Shown: positions 1 to 8,296 of the stretch, piece after piece | Numbering within the stretch: position 1 is the stretch's first letter | Layout: each line of letters starts with the position of its first letter | NCBI GenBank assembly: GCA_021414005.1 | Contig: JAIOPH010000024.1 | Location: forward strand, 1 to 64,000 | Reading direction: 5' to 3' | Origin: Chthoniobacter sp. | GTDB lineage: Bacteria > Verrucomicrobiota > Verrucomicrobiia > Chthoniobacterales > Chthoniobacteraceae | Length of the DNA stretch: 64,000 nt | The notes under the pieces: model-generated | Seen by the model: the letters and a program-made list of their open reading frames with translations, nothing else | Told to the model about the DNA's origin: nothing | The model's database searches: none | Translations under genes and position numbers: made by a program

Positions 1-85
1 CGGCTTTCTTAAATTCCGCGTCGTAGTTCCGCCGCGCTCGCTTCTTCTTGGTCGGGTTCTCGTTCGTTGGTTTGGTTTCGTTCAT
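1..85 (-). CDS. IS3-family transposase OrfA N-terminus (cut by window edge)
   Basis: Only the first 28 codons are present, starting with ATG at 85. The visible protein has a hydrophilic lead, a KKKRARR basic patch and then the YDAEFK motif that in IS3 OrfA proteins introduces the helix-turn-helix. Function by family: the first frame of the transposase, normally fused to OrfB by frameshifting. Identification is tentative because of the short length. Confidence 0.5.
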   Translation of the reverse strand, partial: MNETKPTNENPTKKKRARRNYDAEFKKA

Positions 86-133
86 GCAGGTGGTTCGGTC
101 CAGCCTACCCAACACTGTCCGCGAAACCGAGAC
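1..133 (-). mobile_element. Left end of an IS3-type insertion sequence (partial)
   Basis: The reverse strand starts an open frame at position 85 that runs off the window edge. Its 28 residues are lysine/arginine-rich and end in YDAEFKKA, which resembles the start of IS3-family OrfA (a DNA-binding helix-turn-helix protein). About 48 bp upstream lies TGTCTCGG...CGCGGACA (reverse strand, about 133-115), which starts with TG as IS3-family ends do. I infer that the IS boundary is near 133. The rest of the element is outside the window, so family assignment rests on a short stretch. Confidence 0.5.
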
Positions 134-252
134 AGGCTCAGTTTAAGAATTTCCCGTCCGCCGTTTGCTACTTGTGGGCAGGCGTGACATTTTCGGAACA
201 AGCCTGCGGCGTCCGGGTTGCGCGTTGAAGCGCGGCTCTTTTCGTCGCGGTG

Positions 253-3200
253 ATGTCAAACGCTTCAGCCTCCCCCAATGCTATGCGCCAATTCTGTATC
301 TTTCCTTCTGCTCGCTTGCTTCGCAGCCTGCTCGTTTTCGTCTCACTCCTGCTGGCGCTGCCGGGGCGGGCGGTGGTCGTGGACCTCAATGGCGACGGGG
401 CGAGCGACATCTGGGCGCTGAAGTATGGTGTGACGACGCTTTCGCCGACGGCGGATGCGGATGGCGATGGGATGAAGGATGCGGCGGAGGCGGCGGCCGG
501 GACGGACCCTTTCAGCGCGGTTTCGACGATCAAAATTTCGAGCATCGTGCTCGATGGCACGGGGCTGCATGTCGCCTTCCCGACGTTGCTGGGAAAAGGC
601 TACGTGCTGCAAAAGTCCGCGACGCTGACCGCCCCGGTGTGGGTCGTGGCGAATCCGCTCGTGGCGGGGACCGGTGCGAATCTCACGCTCAATCTGCCAG
701 CGGCGGGGGCCGCCCAGTATTTCTACCGCGTGCTGGTGCAGGATGTGGACAGCGATGGCGACGGGGTGAACGACTGGGAGGAACTGGCGGTCGGCTTTGA
801 TCCGCACAACGCGAAGACCAAGGGCGCGGCCAGTGCGGGCGATCTGGCGGAGATCACGACGGCGCTGCAATCGGCGAATGTGGTCAGCGTCGCGGCGACG
901 GATTCTGCGGCGAGTGAGAGCGGGCCGGATTTGGGGACGTTCACGATCACGCGCTCCGGCGGGCTGGGGGCGATCACGGTGCCGCTGACGGTGAGCGGAA
1001 CGGCGGTGCCGGGCGTGGATTACGTGGCGCTGCCGGCATCGGTGACGCTGGGCCTGGGCGTGAACAGCGTGAGCGTCACCGTGACGCCGCTGGCGGATGC
1101 GGTGATGGAGGGTTCGGAGTCGGTGGTCGTTTCGCTGGGCGCGGGCGCGGGGTTTTCGCTCGATCCGGTGAAAGGCGCGACGGTGATCATCAGCGACGCA
1201 GGTGTGGCGAATGGCGACGGCCTGCGCGCGCAGTTTTACAATGAGGGCACGCTCAATACCACGGTGCCGCCGACGTGGGCGACGCTGGCGGTCACGCGGG
1301 TGGACCCGACGGTGGACTTCGATTGGGATTCCTCGACGACGCAGGGTGTCGGGTCGCCGGCGGTGGGCGTGAATACGAACAACTTCGCCTGCCGCTGGTC
1401 GGGCGAGGTGCTCCCGGAATTCTCGGAGGTCTATACGTTTCAAATTAACGTGAATCTCGCGGGCCGGCTGTGGGTGAACGGGGAACTGATCATCAACAAC
1501 TGGGCGGACTCCCTGCCCGCCGGTGCCGCCAGTGCCACGCTCGAAGGGACCATCACGCTGGAGGCGGGCCGGCGTTACCCGATCGTTTTCGAGCACTACG
1601 ACACGACCTCGACCAGCGCGGCGCACCTGCGGTGGAAAAGTTTGTCGCGTCCGCTGGAGGCCATTCCGCAGGCGCGGCTTTTTTCCGCCACGAGCAGCGC
1701 GGTCACGCGGCCGCACATCACCAGTGCCCTCGAAGTTTCGGCCTACGTCGGCGGCCCGGCTTTTTCCTATCAGATCACGGCGACGGGAAATCCGACCTCG
1801 TTTTCCGCGGCGAATCTGCCGCCGGGGATGTCGGTGAATGCGGCGGGGCTGATCACCGGCGCGGCGACGGTGCCCGGGGTCTGGCAGGTGGCCATCGGTG
1901 CGGCCAATAACGCCGGCACCGATAGTGCGGTGCTCACGCTGACCTGCAGCGCCGGCGGCAGCATCACCCGCGATGTCTGGACGGGCCTCGCGGGCACCGG
2001 GCTCGAGGCCATTCCGCTCAACGCCACGCCCACCGCGACGGACACCGTAGCCTCGCTGGAGGTCGCCCAAAGCGCGCCGGATGCGGACAATTACGGCCAG
2101 CGGCTGCGCGGGTTCCTGACACCGCCGATCACGGGTGCGTATCAGTTCTGGCTGACGGGAGACGCGACGGCGGAGCTGCTGATTTCGGACGACGCGGATG
2201 AGTTCAAAGCGATTCGACGGGCGTCGTTGCTCAACGCGACGGGCTTCCGCGCGTGGGGCAGCGCGGCGAAGTCGCTGCCGATCTGGCTGCAAGCCGGGCA
2301 GCGCTATTATGTGGAGGTCCGGCACAAGGAAGCGTCCGGCGCGGATCACGTTTCCGTAGGCTGGCTGAAGCCGGGCGAGAGCGGGGTGGTGCCGAGCGAG
2401 GTCGTGCCGGGATACGTGCTTGCGAGCTACACCGCGCCGGCGGTTGCGCCGTTCGACGGAACTTTCTACTCCACAAACATGCTCCCGCAGACCGGGGTGA
2501 CGACCAGCGCCACGGGTGCCGCAACGCTCCGCCTGAACGCCGCCGAGACGCAGGCGATCCTCCGTTTCAGCTACGCGAATCTGGGCTCTGCGCTGACCGG
2601 CGAGCACGTTCACTCCGGCGCGCACGGCGGAAATATCATCTTCGACATTGACGACTTCGAGCCGGAACCGGACGGCAGCTACACTTGGAATATTGTTGGG
2701 GTGGGCGCGATCTCGGCGGCGGACATCGTCAACGTGATCAAGAATGGCGATGCCTACATCAACATCCACACGGCGAACTACCCGAGTGGTGAAATCAAAG
2801 GCTACTTCAAGCTCCAGGAGGCGTCGCAGATCTTCGTGCCGCCCGCTCCGGTCGCACCTGCGGCGGACGACCACGGCGATACCAAGGCCGCGGCGCGCTT
2901 TCTCCAGCAGGCCACTTTTGGGCCGTCGCCGGCGGGCATCGCGGAGCTGCAGGGCAAGGCGAGCTACGATCAGTGGATCACCGACGAGTTCGCCAAGCCG
3001 GCGAGCTTTCATCTCGTGAACGTGCTGAACGGCGCGGGGGCCAACCCCACCAATAACTATCCCGGCACGCTGTCCTTCAATACGTGGTGGCTGCGTTCCG
3101 TCACGGCCAGCGATCAACTCCGCCAGCGCGTCGCCTTTGCGCTCAGCGAAATCCTCGTCGCCTCCGAGGCTGGGCCGCTCGATGAAAAGGCGCGCGCCCT

Positions 3201-5334
3201 GACTTATTACTACGACACGCTGCTCACGCACGCCTTTGGCAATTTCCGGGATTTGCTCGAAGCCGTCACGCTCACGCCGGGGATGGGCCTCTATCTCGAC
3301 ATGCGGCGAAACGACAAGCCCGACACGACGATCGGGCGCATTCCGAATGAGAATTACGCGCGGGAGATCATGCAGCTTTTTTCCATCGGGCTGAATCGCA
3401 TGCACCCCGACGGCACGCTGAAACTCGACGCGAACAACAGCATCATCCCGACCTACACGCAGGACGAAATCGTGGGGCTCGCGCACGTCTTCACCGGATG
3501 GAACTACAATCAGGCGCTGAGCGGCGGGCTCTTCTCGACGAACTGGAGCCCGAGCGTGAGCAGCGAGATTCTCCCGATGACCGAGGTGCCCACGCACCAC
3601 TTCACCGGGCCGAAGCGCGTGCTCAACCGCATCTACCTCGCCGGGCTCGCCAGCGTCGCCGGCCAGCGACTCGACCCGTGGCTTTACACGCACCCGGCCA
3701 CGCAGACCACCGACCCCGCCTACCAGGCGCTGCCCGGTCAGGAACTTGATGCCACGCACGACATGCTTTTCCAGCATCCGAACACCGGGCCGTTCCTCTG
3801 CCGGCAACTCATCCAGCGGCTCGTCACGAGCACGCCGAGCCGCGGTTACATCTACCGCGTGGCGCAGAAATTTGAGAACAACGGCAGTGGCGTGCGCGGC
3901 GATTTGCAGGCGGTCATCCGTGCGATTCTCACGGACTTCGAGGCGCGCAGCGCGACGATGGTGACGCGCGAGACTTTTGGCAAACAGCGCGAGCCCGTGC
4001 TCCGCGTCGCGGGGCTGGCCCGCGCCTTTCCCGCGCCTGCGCCCGTCACCGGCACCTACACGCAAACCGGCAATCTGATCACGCTGACCGTTTCCAATAC
4101 CGGCATCACCACCACGGGCTCGGCGTTCCTCGATTTTTCGGGCGGTGCGGAAGGCGACCCGCTGGACCAGACTTTCGCGCTCACCGCGGTGGCCGGCTCG
4201 AATCCGCCACAATTCACGACGCGCCCCATCGGATCGATTTCCGGTTCCTACAGCCAGACGGCGGGCGACACCTTTATCACCGTGTCCTTCGGGACCGTCG
4301 CGCATGGACTCGCCACGGGGTCGCTCGCTTATCTCAGCTTTAACTCGGCCGCGACCGGCACGCCGCCGCCCGACGGCTTTTATGCGGTCACGGTTCCCTC
4401 CTCCACGACGATCACCATCCCGGCACCGAATACCAATGCTCGGAGCGGCGTCACCGGCTCGGTTTTCGGCACGCGCGCGTCGAGCATATATGGCGCAGAG
4501 GCCAACGCCACTTTCAGCCAGCCCGCCAACAGCCCGACCGTGACCGTCACGACGCCCGCCAATCACAACATCCCGAATGGCACTTCGCTGCTCATCGACT
4601 TCTCCACCGGAACGCCGGACGGCAGCTACGTCGCGACCGTCACTTCGGCGACGACCTTCACGGTCACCGCCGCCACCAGCACCTCGGCTCGCACTGGTAC
4701 GGCAGTCTTCGCGTGGGATGGGGCGGACGTGACCCGCAGCGGAAACGTGGCCGTGGAATTCGCCACCTACAGCGTGGGCAACACCGACACCGACCTCGGT
4801 CAGACGCCGCTCAGTTCGCCCACGGTCTTCAATTTTTTCGAGCCGGACTACGCATTCCCCGGCTTGCTCGCGCGGGCGCAGATGGTGACGCCGGAGTTTC
4901 AGCTCTCCTCCGAGACGAATGTGATCCGGCAGACGCAATACCTTTTCAACGGCATCCGCGGCACGAGCAGCAGCAGCAGCAACCTGAACAGCAGCGGGGC
5001 CTCCGGCGACTACCGCAGCGTGGTGGGCCTGTGCAGCTTCAATGCGGGCGGCGGCGCGCTCACCCTCGACCTTCGCCCGTGGATGGATATCCGCAGCGCG
5101 GGTGCCTACTGGACGAGCAACGCGAACCTGGCCGATCTCATCGAAGAGCTAAACAAACTGCTCTGCGCCGGGCAGCTCTCCGCGACCACAAAGGCGACCA
5201 TCCTCGCCTTCGTTTCCAGCACCGCGAACATCACCTACACGGACGCGACGCCGACCATTTACCAGCGCCGCAATCGCGTCCGCGCCATCGTCGAACTCAT
5301 CGCCACGTCGCCGGATTACAGCATCCAAAAATAA
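253..5334 (+). CDS. Secreted multi-domain DUF1800 protein
   Basis: A giant exported protein of about 1,690 residues. Starts are possible at GTG 250, ATG 253 or ATG 283; the last gives the cleanest signal peptide (LLRSLLVFVSLLLALPGRA). Domains in order: calcium-binding thrombospondin-3-type repeats (DLNGDGASD, DADGDGMKD, DSDGDGVND, about 45-190), a Calx-beta-like domain (205-315), a PA14-like domain (320-480), an Ig-like putative fold (490-565), a second PA14-like region (570-720), a CHRD domain (735-855, GEHVHSGAHGG) and DUF1800 (880 to the end, starting AARFLQQATFG and with ENYAREIMQLFSIGL). DUF1800 is of unknown biochemical function and is typically paired with a DUF1501 gene, as here 3 bp downstream. 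PA14 and CHRD suggest carbohydrate or surface attachment; this is inference. Confidence 0.93.
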   Translation: MSNASASPNAMRQFCIFPSARLLRSLLVFVSLLLALPGRAVVVDLNGDGASDIWALKYGVTTLSPTADADGDGMKDAAEAAAGTDPFSAVSTIKISSIVLDGTGLHVAFPTLLGKGYVLQKSATLTAPVWVVANPLVAGTGANLTLNLPAAGAAQYFYRVLVQDVDSDGDGVNDWEELAVGFDPHNAKTKGAASAGDLAEITTALQSANVVSVAATDSAASESGPDLGTFTITRSGGLGAITVPLTVSGTAVPGVDYVALPASVTLGLGVNSVSVTVTPLADAVMEGSESVVVSLGAGAGFSLDPVKGATVIISDAGVANGDGLRAQFYNEGTLNTTVPPTWATLAVTRVDPTVDFDWDSSTTQGVGSPAVGVNTNNFACRWSGEVLPEFSEVYTFQINVNLAGRLWVNGELIINNWADSLPAGAASATLEGTITLEAGRRYPIVFEHYDTTSTSAAHLRWKSLSRPLEAIPQARLFSATSSAVTRPHITSALEVSAYVGGPAFSYQITATGNPTSFSAANLPPGMSVNAAGLITGAATVPGVWQVAIGAANNAGTDSAVLTLTCSAGGSITRDVWTGLAGTGLEAIPLNATPTATDTVASLEVAQSAPDADNYGQRLRGFLTPPITGAYQFWLTGDATAELLISDDADEFKAIRRASLLNATGFRAWGSAAKSLPIWLQAGQRYYVEVRHKEASGADHVSVGWLKPGESGVVPSEVVPGYVLASYTAPAVAPFDGTFYSTNMLPQTGVTTSATGAATLRLNAAETQAILRFSYANLGSALTGEHVHSGAHGGNIIFDIDDFEPEPDGSYTWNIVGVGAISAADIVNVIKNGDAYINIHTANYPSGEIKGYFKLQEASQIFVPPAPVAPAADDHGDTKAAARFLQQATFGPSPAGIAELQGKASYDQWITDEFAKPASFHLVNVLNGAGANPTNNYPGTLSFNTWWLRSVTASDQLRQRVAFALSEILVASEAGPLDEKARALTYYYDTLLTHAFGNFRDLLEAVTLTPGMGLYLDMRRNDKPDTTIGRIPNENYAREIMQLFSIGLNRMHPDGTLKLDANNSIIPTYTQDEIVGLAHVFTGWNYNQALSGGLFSTNWSPSVSSEILPMTEVPTHHFTGPKRVLNRIYLAGLASVAGQRLDPWLYTHPATQTTDPAYQALPGQELDATHDMLFQHPNTGPFLCRQLIQRLVTSTPSRGYIYRVAQKFENNGSGVRGDLQAVIRAILTDFEARSATMVTRETFGKQREPVLRVAGLARAFPAPAPVTGTYTQTGNLITLTVSNTGITTTGSAFLDFSGGAEGDPLDQTFALTAVAGSNPPQFTTRPIGSISGSYSQTAGDTFITVSFGTVAHGLATGSLAYLSFNSAATGTPPPDGFYAVTVPSSTTITIPAPNTNARSGVTGSVFGTRASSIYGAEANATFSQPANSPTVTVTTPANHNIPNGTSLLIDFSTGTPDGSYVATVTSATTFTVTAATSTSARTGTAVFAWDGADVTRSGNVAVEFATYSVGNTDTDLGQTPLSSPTVFNFFEPDYAFPGLLARAQMVTPEFQLSSETNVIRQTQYLFNGIRGTSSSSSNLNSSGASGDYRSVVGLCSFNAGGGALTLDLRPWMDIRSAGAYWTSNANLADLIEELNKLLCAGQLSATTKATILAFVSSTANITYTDATPTIYQRRNRVRAIVELIATSPDYSIQK

Positions 5335-5337
5335 GCC

Positions 5338-6888
5338 ATGAAACGCTCCGACTTTCCCAACCTCCAGACGCGCCGCGTCTTCTTTCGTGACGTGGCGTGC
5401 GCCGCGCTCGGCACCGTTTCGCTGGCCACGATGATTCGCGATCTGCGGCTCATCAATACCGCCGTCGGCCAGACCACGCTCGACGACTACAAGGCGCTCG
5501 TCTGCATTTTCCTCTCCGGTGGAAATGACTCGAACAACCTCGTGGTCCCGCACCTCCAGGCCGAATACGACAACTACGTGGCCATTCGCAAAGGGCTCGC
5601 GCTCCCGCGCCTCGACCTGATGAAACTCAACATTGCGTCGCAGTATTCCGATGGGCACGACTATTTCCTGCACCCGTCGTGCAGCGGGTTGCCGGTCGGC
5701 ACGCTGCCCACCGCGGCCCCCACCGGCGGGCTGTGGAAAATTTTCGACGAAGGGAAAGCCGGCCTGGTTTTTAACGCCGGGCCACTCTCGTATCCGCTCA
5801 CCCGCGCACAGTACCAGGCCGGCACCGTGCCCAAGCCGCCGCAGCTTTTTTCCCACAGCGATCAGGTCACTCACTGGCAGACCTCGCTGCCCGACCAGCC
5901 GCCGCGCACCGGCTGGGGCGGACGCCTCGCCGATCTGCTGCACCCGCTGCAGTACGACCTGAATCACGACGGCGTCCCCGACGGCAACGACGCGAAGATT
6001 TCACTCTGCACCTCGATCGCCGGGGCGAACACTTTCGAGGTCGGCAGCACCTTCGCGCAGTATCATGTCTCCAGCTCCGGTGCCGTCACGATGTCCGGCA
6101 TGAGCACCGCGCAGACGCAGGCCATCCGCGACATCATTGCCGTGAGCCGCCCGAATTTGCAGGAAAAGGAATTGGGTCGCGTGACCACGAACGCTCTCGA
6201 TACCGGCGCGCTGCTCAACAGCGCGATTGATCCCACCGTGCTCACCGGCACGAACCGCAGCGACGGCACGGCGGGCAACTGGACGTGGACCACGCCGTTT
6301 CCCAACACCTCGCTCGGGAACCAGCTCAAGATGATCGCGCGTATTATTCAGGCCGGTCCGCGCAGTTCCAGCGCCACGCCCTACCCCGGGCTGAACATGA
6401 AGCGGCAGATTTTCTTCGCGTCGGTCGGCGGCTACGACACGCACACCGCGCAGACCGGCACCACCGCCGCGCCCACTGATCCGACCGTCGGCGCGCACGC
6501 GAACCTGCTCTTCGATCTGAGTGAGGCGCTGTTCGCCTTTCAACGCGCCATGGAGCAGATCGGCCAGAGCAACGCCGTGACCAGTTTCACCGCCAGCGAT
6601 TTCGGTCGCACCTTTCCCACGAACGGCCAGGGCAGCGACCACGGCTGGGGCGGGCACCACGTCGTCATGGGCGGTGCCGTGCAAGGTCGCCGCACCTACG
6701 GCGCCTTCCCCATCCACACCGTCAACGGCCCCGACGACACCGGCCTCGGCCGCTGGATTCCGAAAGTGTCCGTGGACGAATACAGCGCCACCCTCGCGAA
6801 ATGGTTCGGCGTGAGTCCGGGCAACATGGTGACGATCTTTCCCAACCTTGGCCGCTTCAGCACCCCGGACCTTGGCTTCATGGGGTAG
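5338..6888 (+). CDS. DUF1501 family exported protein
   Basis: 516 residues. The N-terminus carries a twin-arginine-like signal (TRRVFFRDVACAALGTVSLA), suggesting Tat export of a folded, perhaps metal-containing protein. DUF1501 belongs to the alkaline-phosphatase/sulfatase-like superfamily. Visible signatures are LSGGNDSNNLVVPH near residue 60, HSDQVTHWQT near 180 and ASDFGRTFPTNGQGSDHGWG near 420, the family's conserved C-terminal motif. It follows the DUF1800 gene by 3 bp, a pairing widespread in Planctomycetes and Verrucomicrobia, so the two are co-transcribed and probably act together at the envelope. The substrate is unknown. Confidence 0.93.
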   Translation: MKRSDFPNLQTRRVFFRDVACAALGTVSLATMIRDLRLINTAVGQTTLDDYKALVCIFLSGGNDSNNLVVPHLQAEYDNYVAIRKGLALPRLDLMKLNIASQYSDGHDYFLHPSCSGLPVGTLPTAAPTGGLWKIFDEGKAGLVFNAGPLSYPLTRAQYQAGTVPKPPQLFSHSDQVTHWQTSLPDQPPRTGWGGRLADLLHPLQYDLNHDGVPDGNDAKISLCTSIAGANTFEVGSTFAQYHVSSSGAVTMSGMSTAQTQAIRDIIAVSRPNLQEKELGRVTTNALDTGALLNSAIDPTVLTGTNRSDGTAGNWTWTTPFPNTSLGNQLKMIARIIQAGPRSSSATPYPGLNMKRQIFFASVGGYDTHTAQTGTTAAPTDPTVGAHANLLFDLSEALFAFQRAMEQIGQSNAVTSFTASDFGRTFPTNGQGSDHGWGGHHVVMGGAVQGRRTYGAFPIHTVNGPDDTGLGRWIPKVSVDEYSATLAKWFGVSPGNMVTIFPNLGRFSTPDLGFMG

Positions 6889-6920
6889 GAGCGGAGCGGC
6901 GGCGGCTGGTCGATTGAAAA

Positions 6921-7511
6921 ATGAAAATGCATCGAGCCACGAGGTTGTTGATTCTGGCCGCCGTCACCCTTGGAATTTGGTGGATCGCGCGCCCGCCGTC
7001 GCCGTCGTTGTCGGCTTCCCGGACGGCTCCGATTCCTCCTCGTGAAAGCGCCACGCCTTTACCCGATGGGATGCGCGGTGCAGCCACGCCCGCGCCACGG
7101 AGCGCTCCGGCGCTTGATACGGTGGGATCTGCTCAGCCCGTGCCGACTCAACCCGCGCCGCCGGTCGTTTCCCCGGTCCCACCTCCCTCGGCCGATCTGC
7201 CGCTCACTCCCGCGGGTCGCGCCGCGGTGACCGATCTCGACGACGTGCAGGTCACGTTGCGCGAATATCGCAATGTCTTCCGCGAAAATCCGGTGGGCTC
7301 GAACGCGGAAATCATGAGCGCGCTCAACGGAGCCAATCCGCGCAAGGTCCGGCTGGGGCCGCCTGCCGGCCAGAGTCTCAACGCCAGCGGTGAACTCTGC
7401 GACCGCTGGGGCACGCCCTATTTTTTCCACCAGCTCTCCGGCACGCGCATGGAGATCCGCAGCGCGGGTCCCGATCGGACGATGTGGACCGCGGACGATT
7501 TGCAGCGCTAG
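6921..7511 (+). CDS. Membrane-anchored small protein with pseudopilin-like C-terminus
   Basis: 196 residues, starting ATG 32 bp after the DUF1501 stop. Residues 5-24 form one hydrophobic anchor (LLILAAVTLGIWWIA); 25-95 is a proline/alanine-rich linker; the C-terminal third ends in CDRWGTPYFFHQLSGTRMEI and then a GPDRTMWTADD motif. That end resembles the C-terminal core of type II secretion major pseudopilins (WGxPY... SxGPDG...DD), although the N-terminus lacks a prepilin cleavage motif. It may be an extracytoplasmic partner of the upstream pair. Function is not known. Confidence 0.8.
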   Translation: MKMHRATRLLILAAVTLGIWWIARPPSPSLSASRTAPIPPRESATPLPDGMRGAATPAPRSAPALDTVGSAQPVPTQPAPPVVSPVPPPSADLPLTPAGRAAVTDLDDVQVTLREYRNVFRENPVGSNAEIMSALNGANPRKVRLGPPAGQSLNASGELCDRWGTPYFFHQLSGTRMEIRSAGPDRTMWTADDLQR

Positions 7512-7719
7512 CTGTGGAGGCACAAGAGGTTGTACAGCGGAAGGCGGAGACTGGAGACAGGAGAGCGGAGATTGAGGGAGTGATGGGGGCATACCAGTTG
7601 TAGTTGTGGAGGAAAGGTAGGAGGCGAGAGACGCGGTGGTCGGAGTGGGAGTCGGAGGCTTTGGAGAGAGCCTGGTCGTGCGTGCGATTTGAAAGCCTCT
7701 GCTTCCCATCCCCAACCCG

Positions 7720-8071
7720 TGTCCGAAATGCCGGTGCAAGCTCACAGGGCCGATCTCGAGTTTCCCGGTCGCAGCAGATATCCGCTCACCTGTTCCGTTA
7801 TCCATTCCTTCCGCAGCAGCGTCTCCACTTATCCCATCCCTCCCTCCGAGATGGCTGGTGCGACGAGAGCGCCGCCGTCTGCGCTCGTCCGTGCGGACGG
7901 TCCCGCGATACCACCAGTCGTGGGGCGTCGCGTTGCGTTTGAACTCCCGTGCCACCGTGCTCCGGTGACACCCAAATTTTCCGGCCATTTCCAGCACGCT
8001 CCAGCCCAACCACTCGAAAGCGCTGTGCCACTTCGTTCTTCCGCGTTGAGTTGCACGCATTTCATCTCCAT
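7720..8071 (-). pseudogene. Decayed IS30-family transposase fragment
   Basis: No intact frame, but three reverse-strand frames together spell an IS30 N-terminus: LNAEERSGTALSSG (frame 1), then LEMAGKFGCHRSTVAREFKR and a WYRGTVRTDERRRRRSRR patch (frame 2), then VETLLRKEWITEQVSGYLLR (frame 3). These match, in order, the IS30 helix-turn-helix (LGRSxSTIxRE), the basic region and the WSPEQIxGRL motif. At least two frameshifts and loss of the catalytic DDE domain mean it is inactive. The flanks, 7512-7719 and 8091-8296, show nothing I can identify. Confidence 0.65.
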
Positions 8072-8296
8072 CCTCCTGCCGAATTTCCAATCTTGCGAAA
8101 CTTCCTTCCTCGACCTCCCATGACTCTCCTGTCGAACTTACTTCGTGAATCCGCGCTTGGGGCCGTTAGTGCATGCAGCGCTGCCTATTCCAGTGAAATC
8201 GCAGACTGACTCGGCTGAGAGTAGCGACGCGGCATCAGAACCGAAGCAATCCATGCCCAAAGCAAGCCAACTTCCGATTGCGAGATACCGACCGCT

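Noticed and set aside
343..4938. A 1,531-codon reverse-strand open frame under the DUF1800 gene, with similar long antisense frames at 15271-17739 and 19026-21305
   Set aside because: Arg/His/Gly-rich composition without motifs, lying exactly opposite clear genes; such frames arise from GC-rich third positions.
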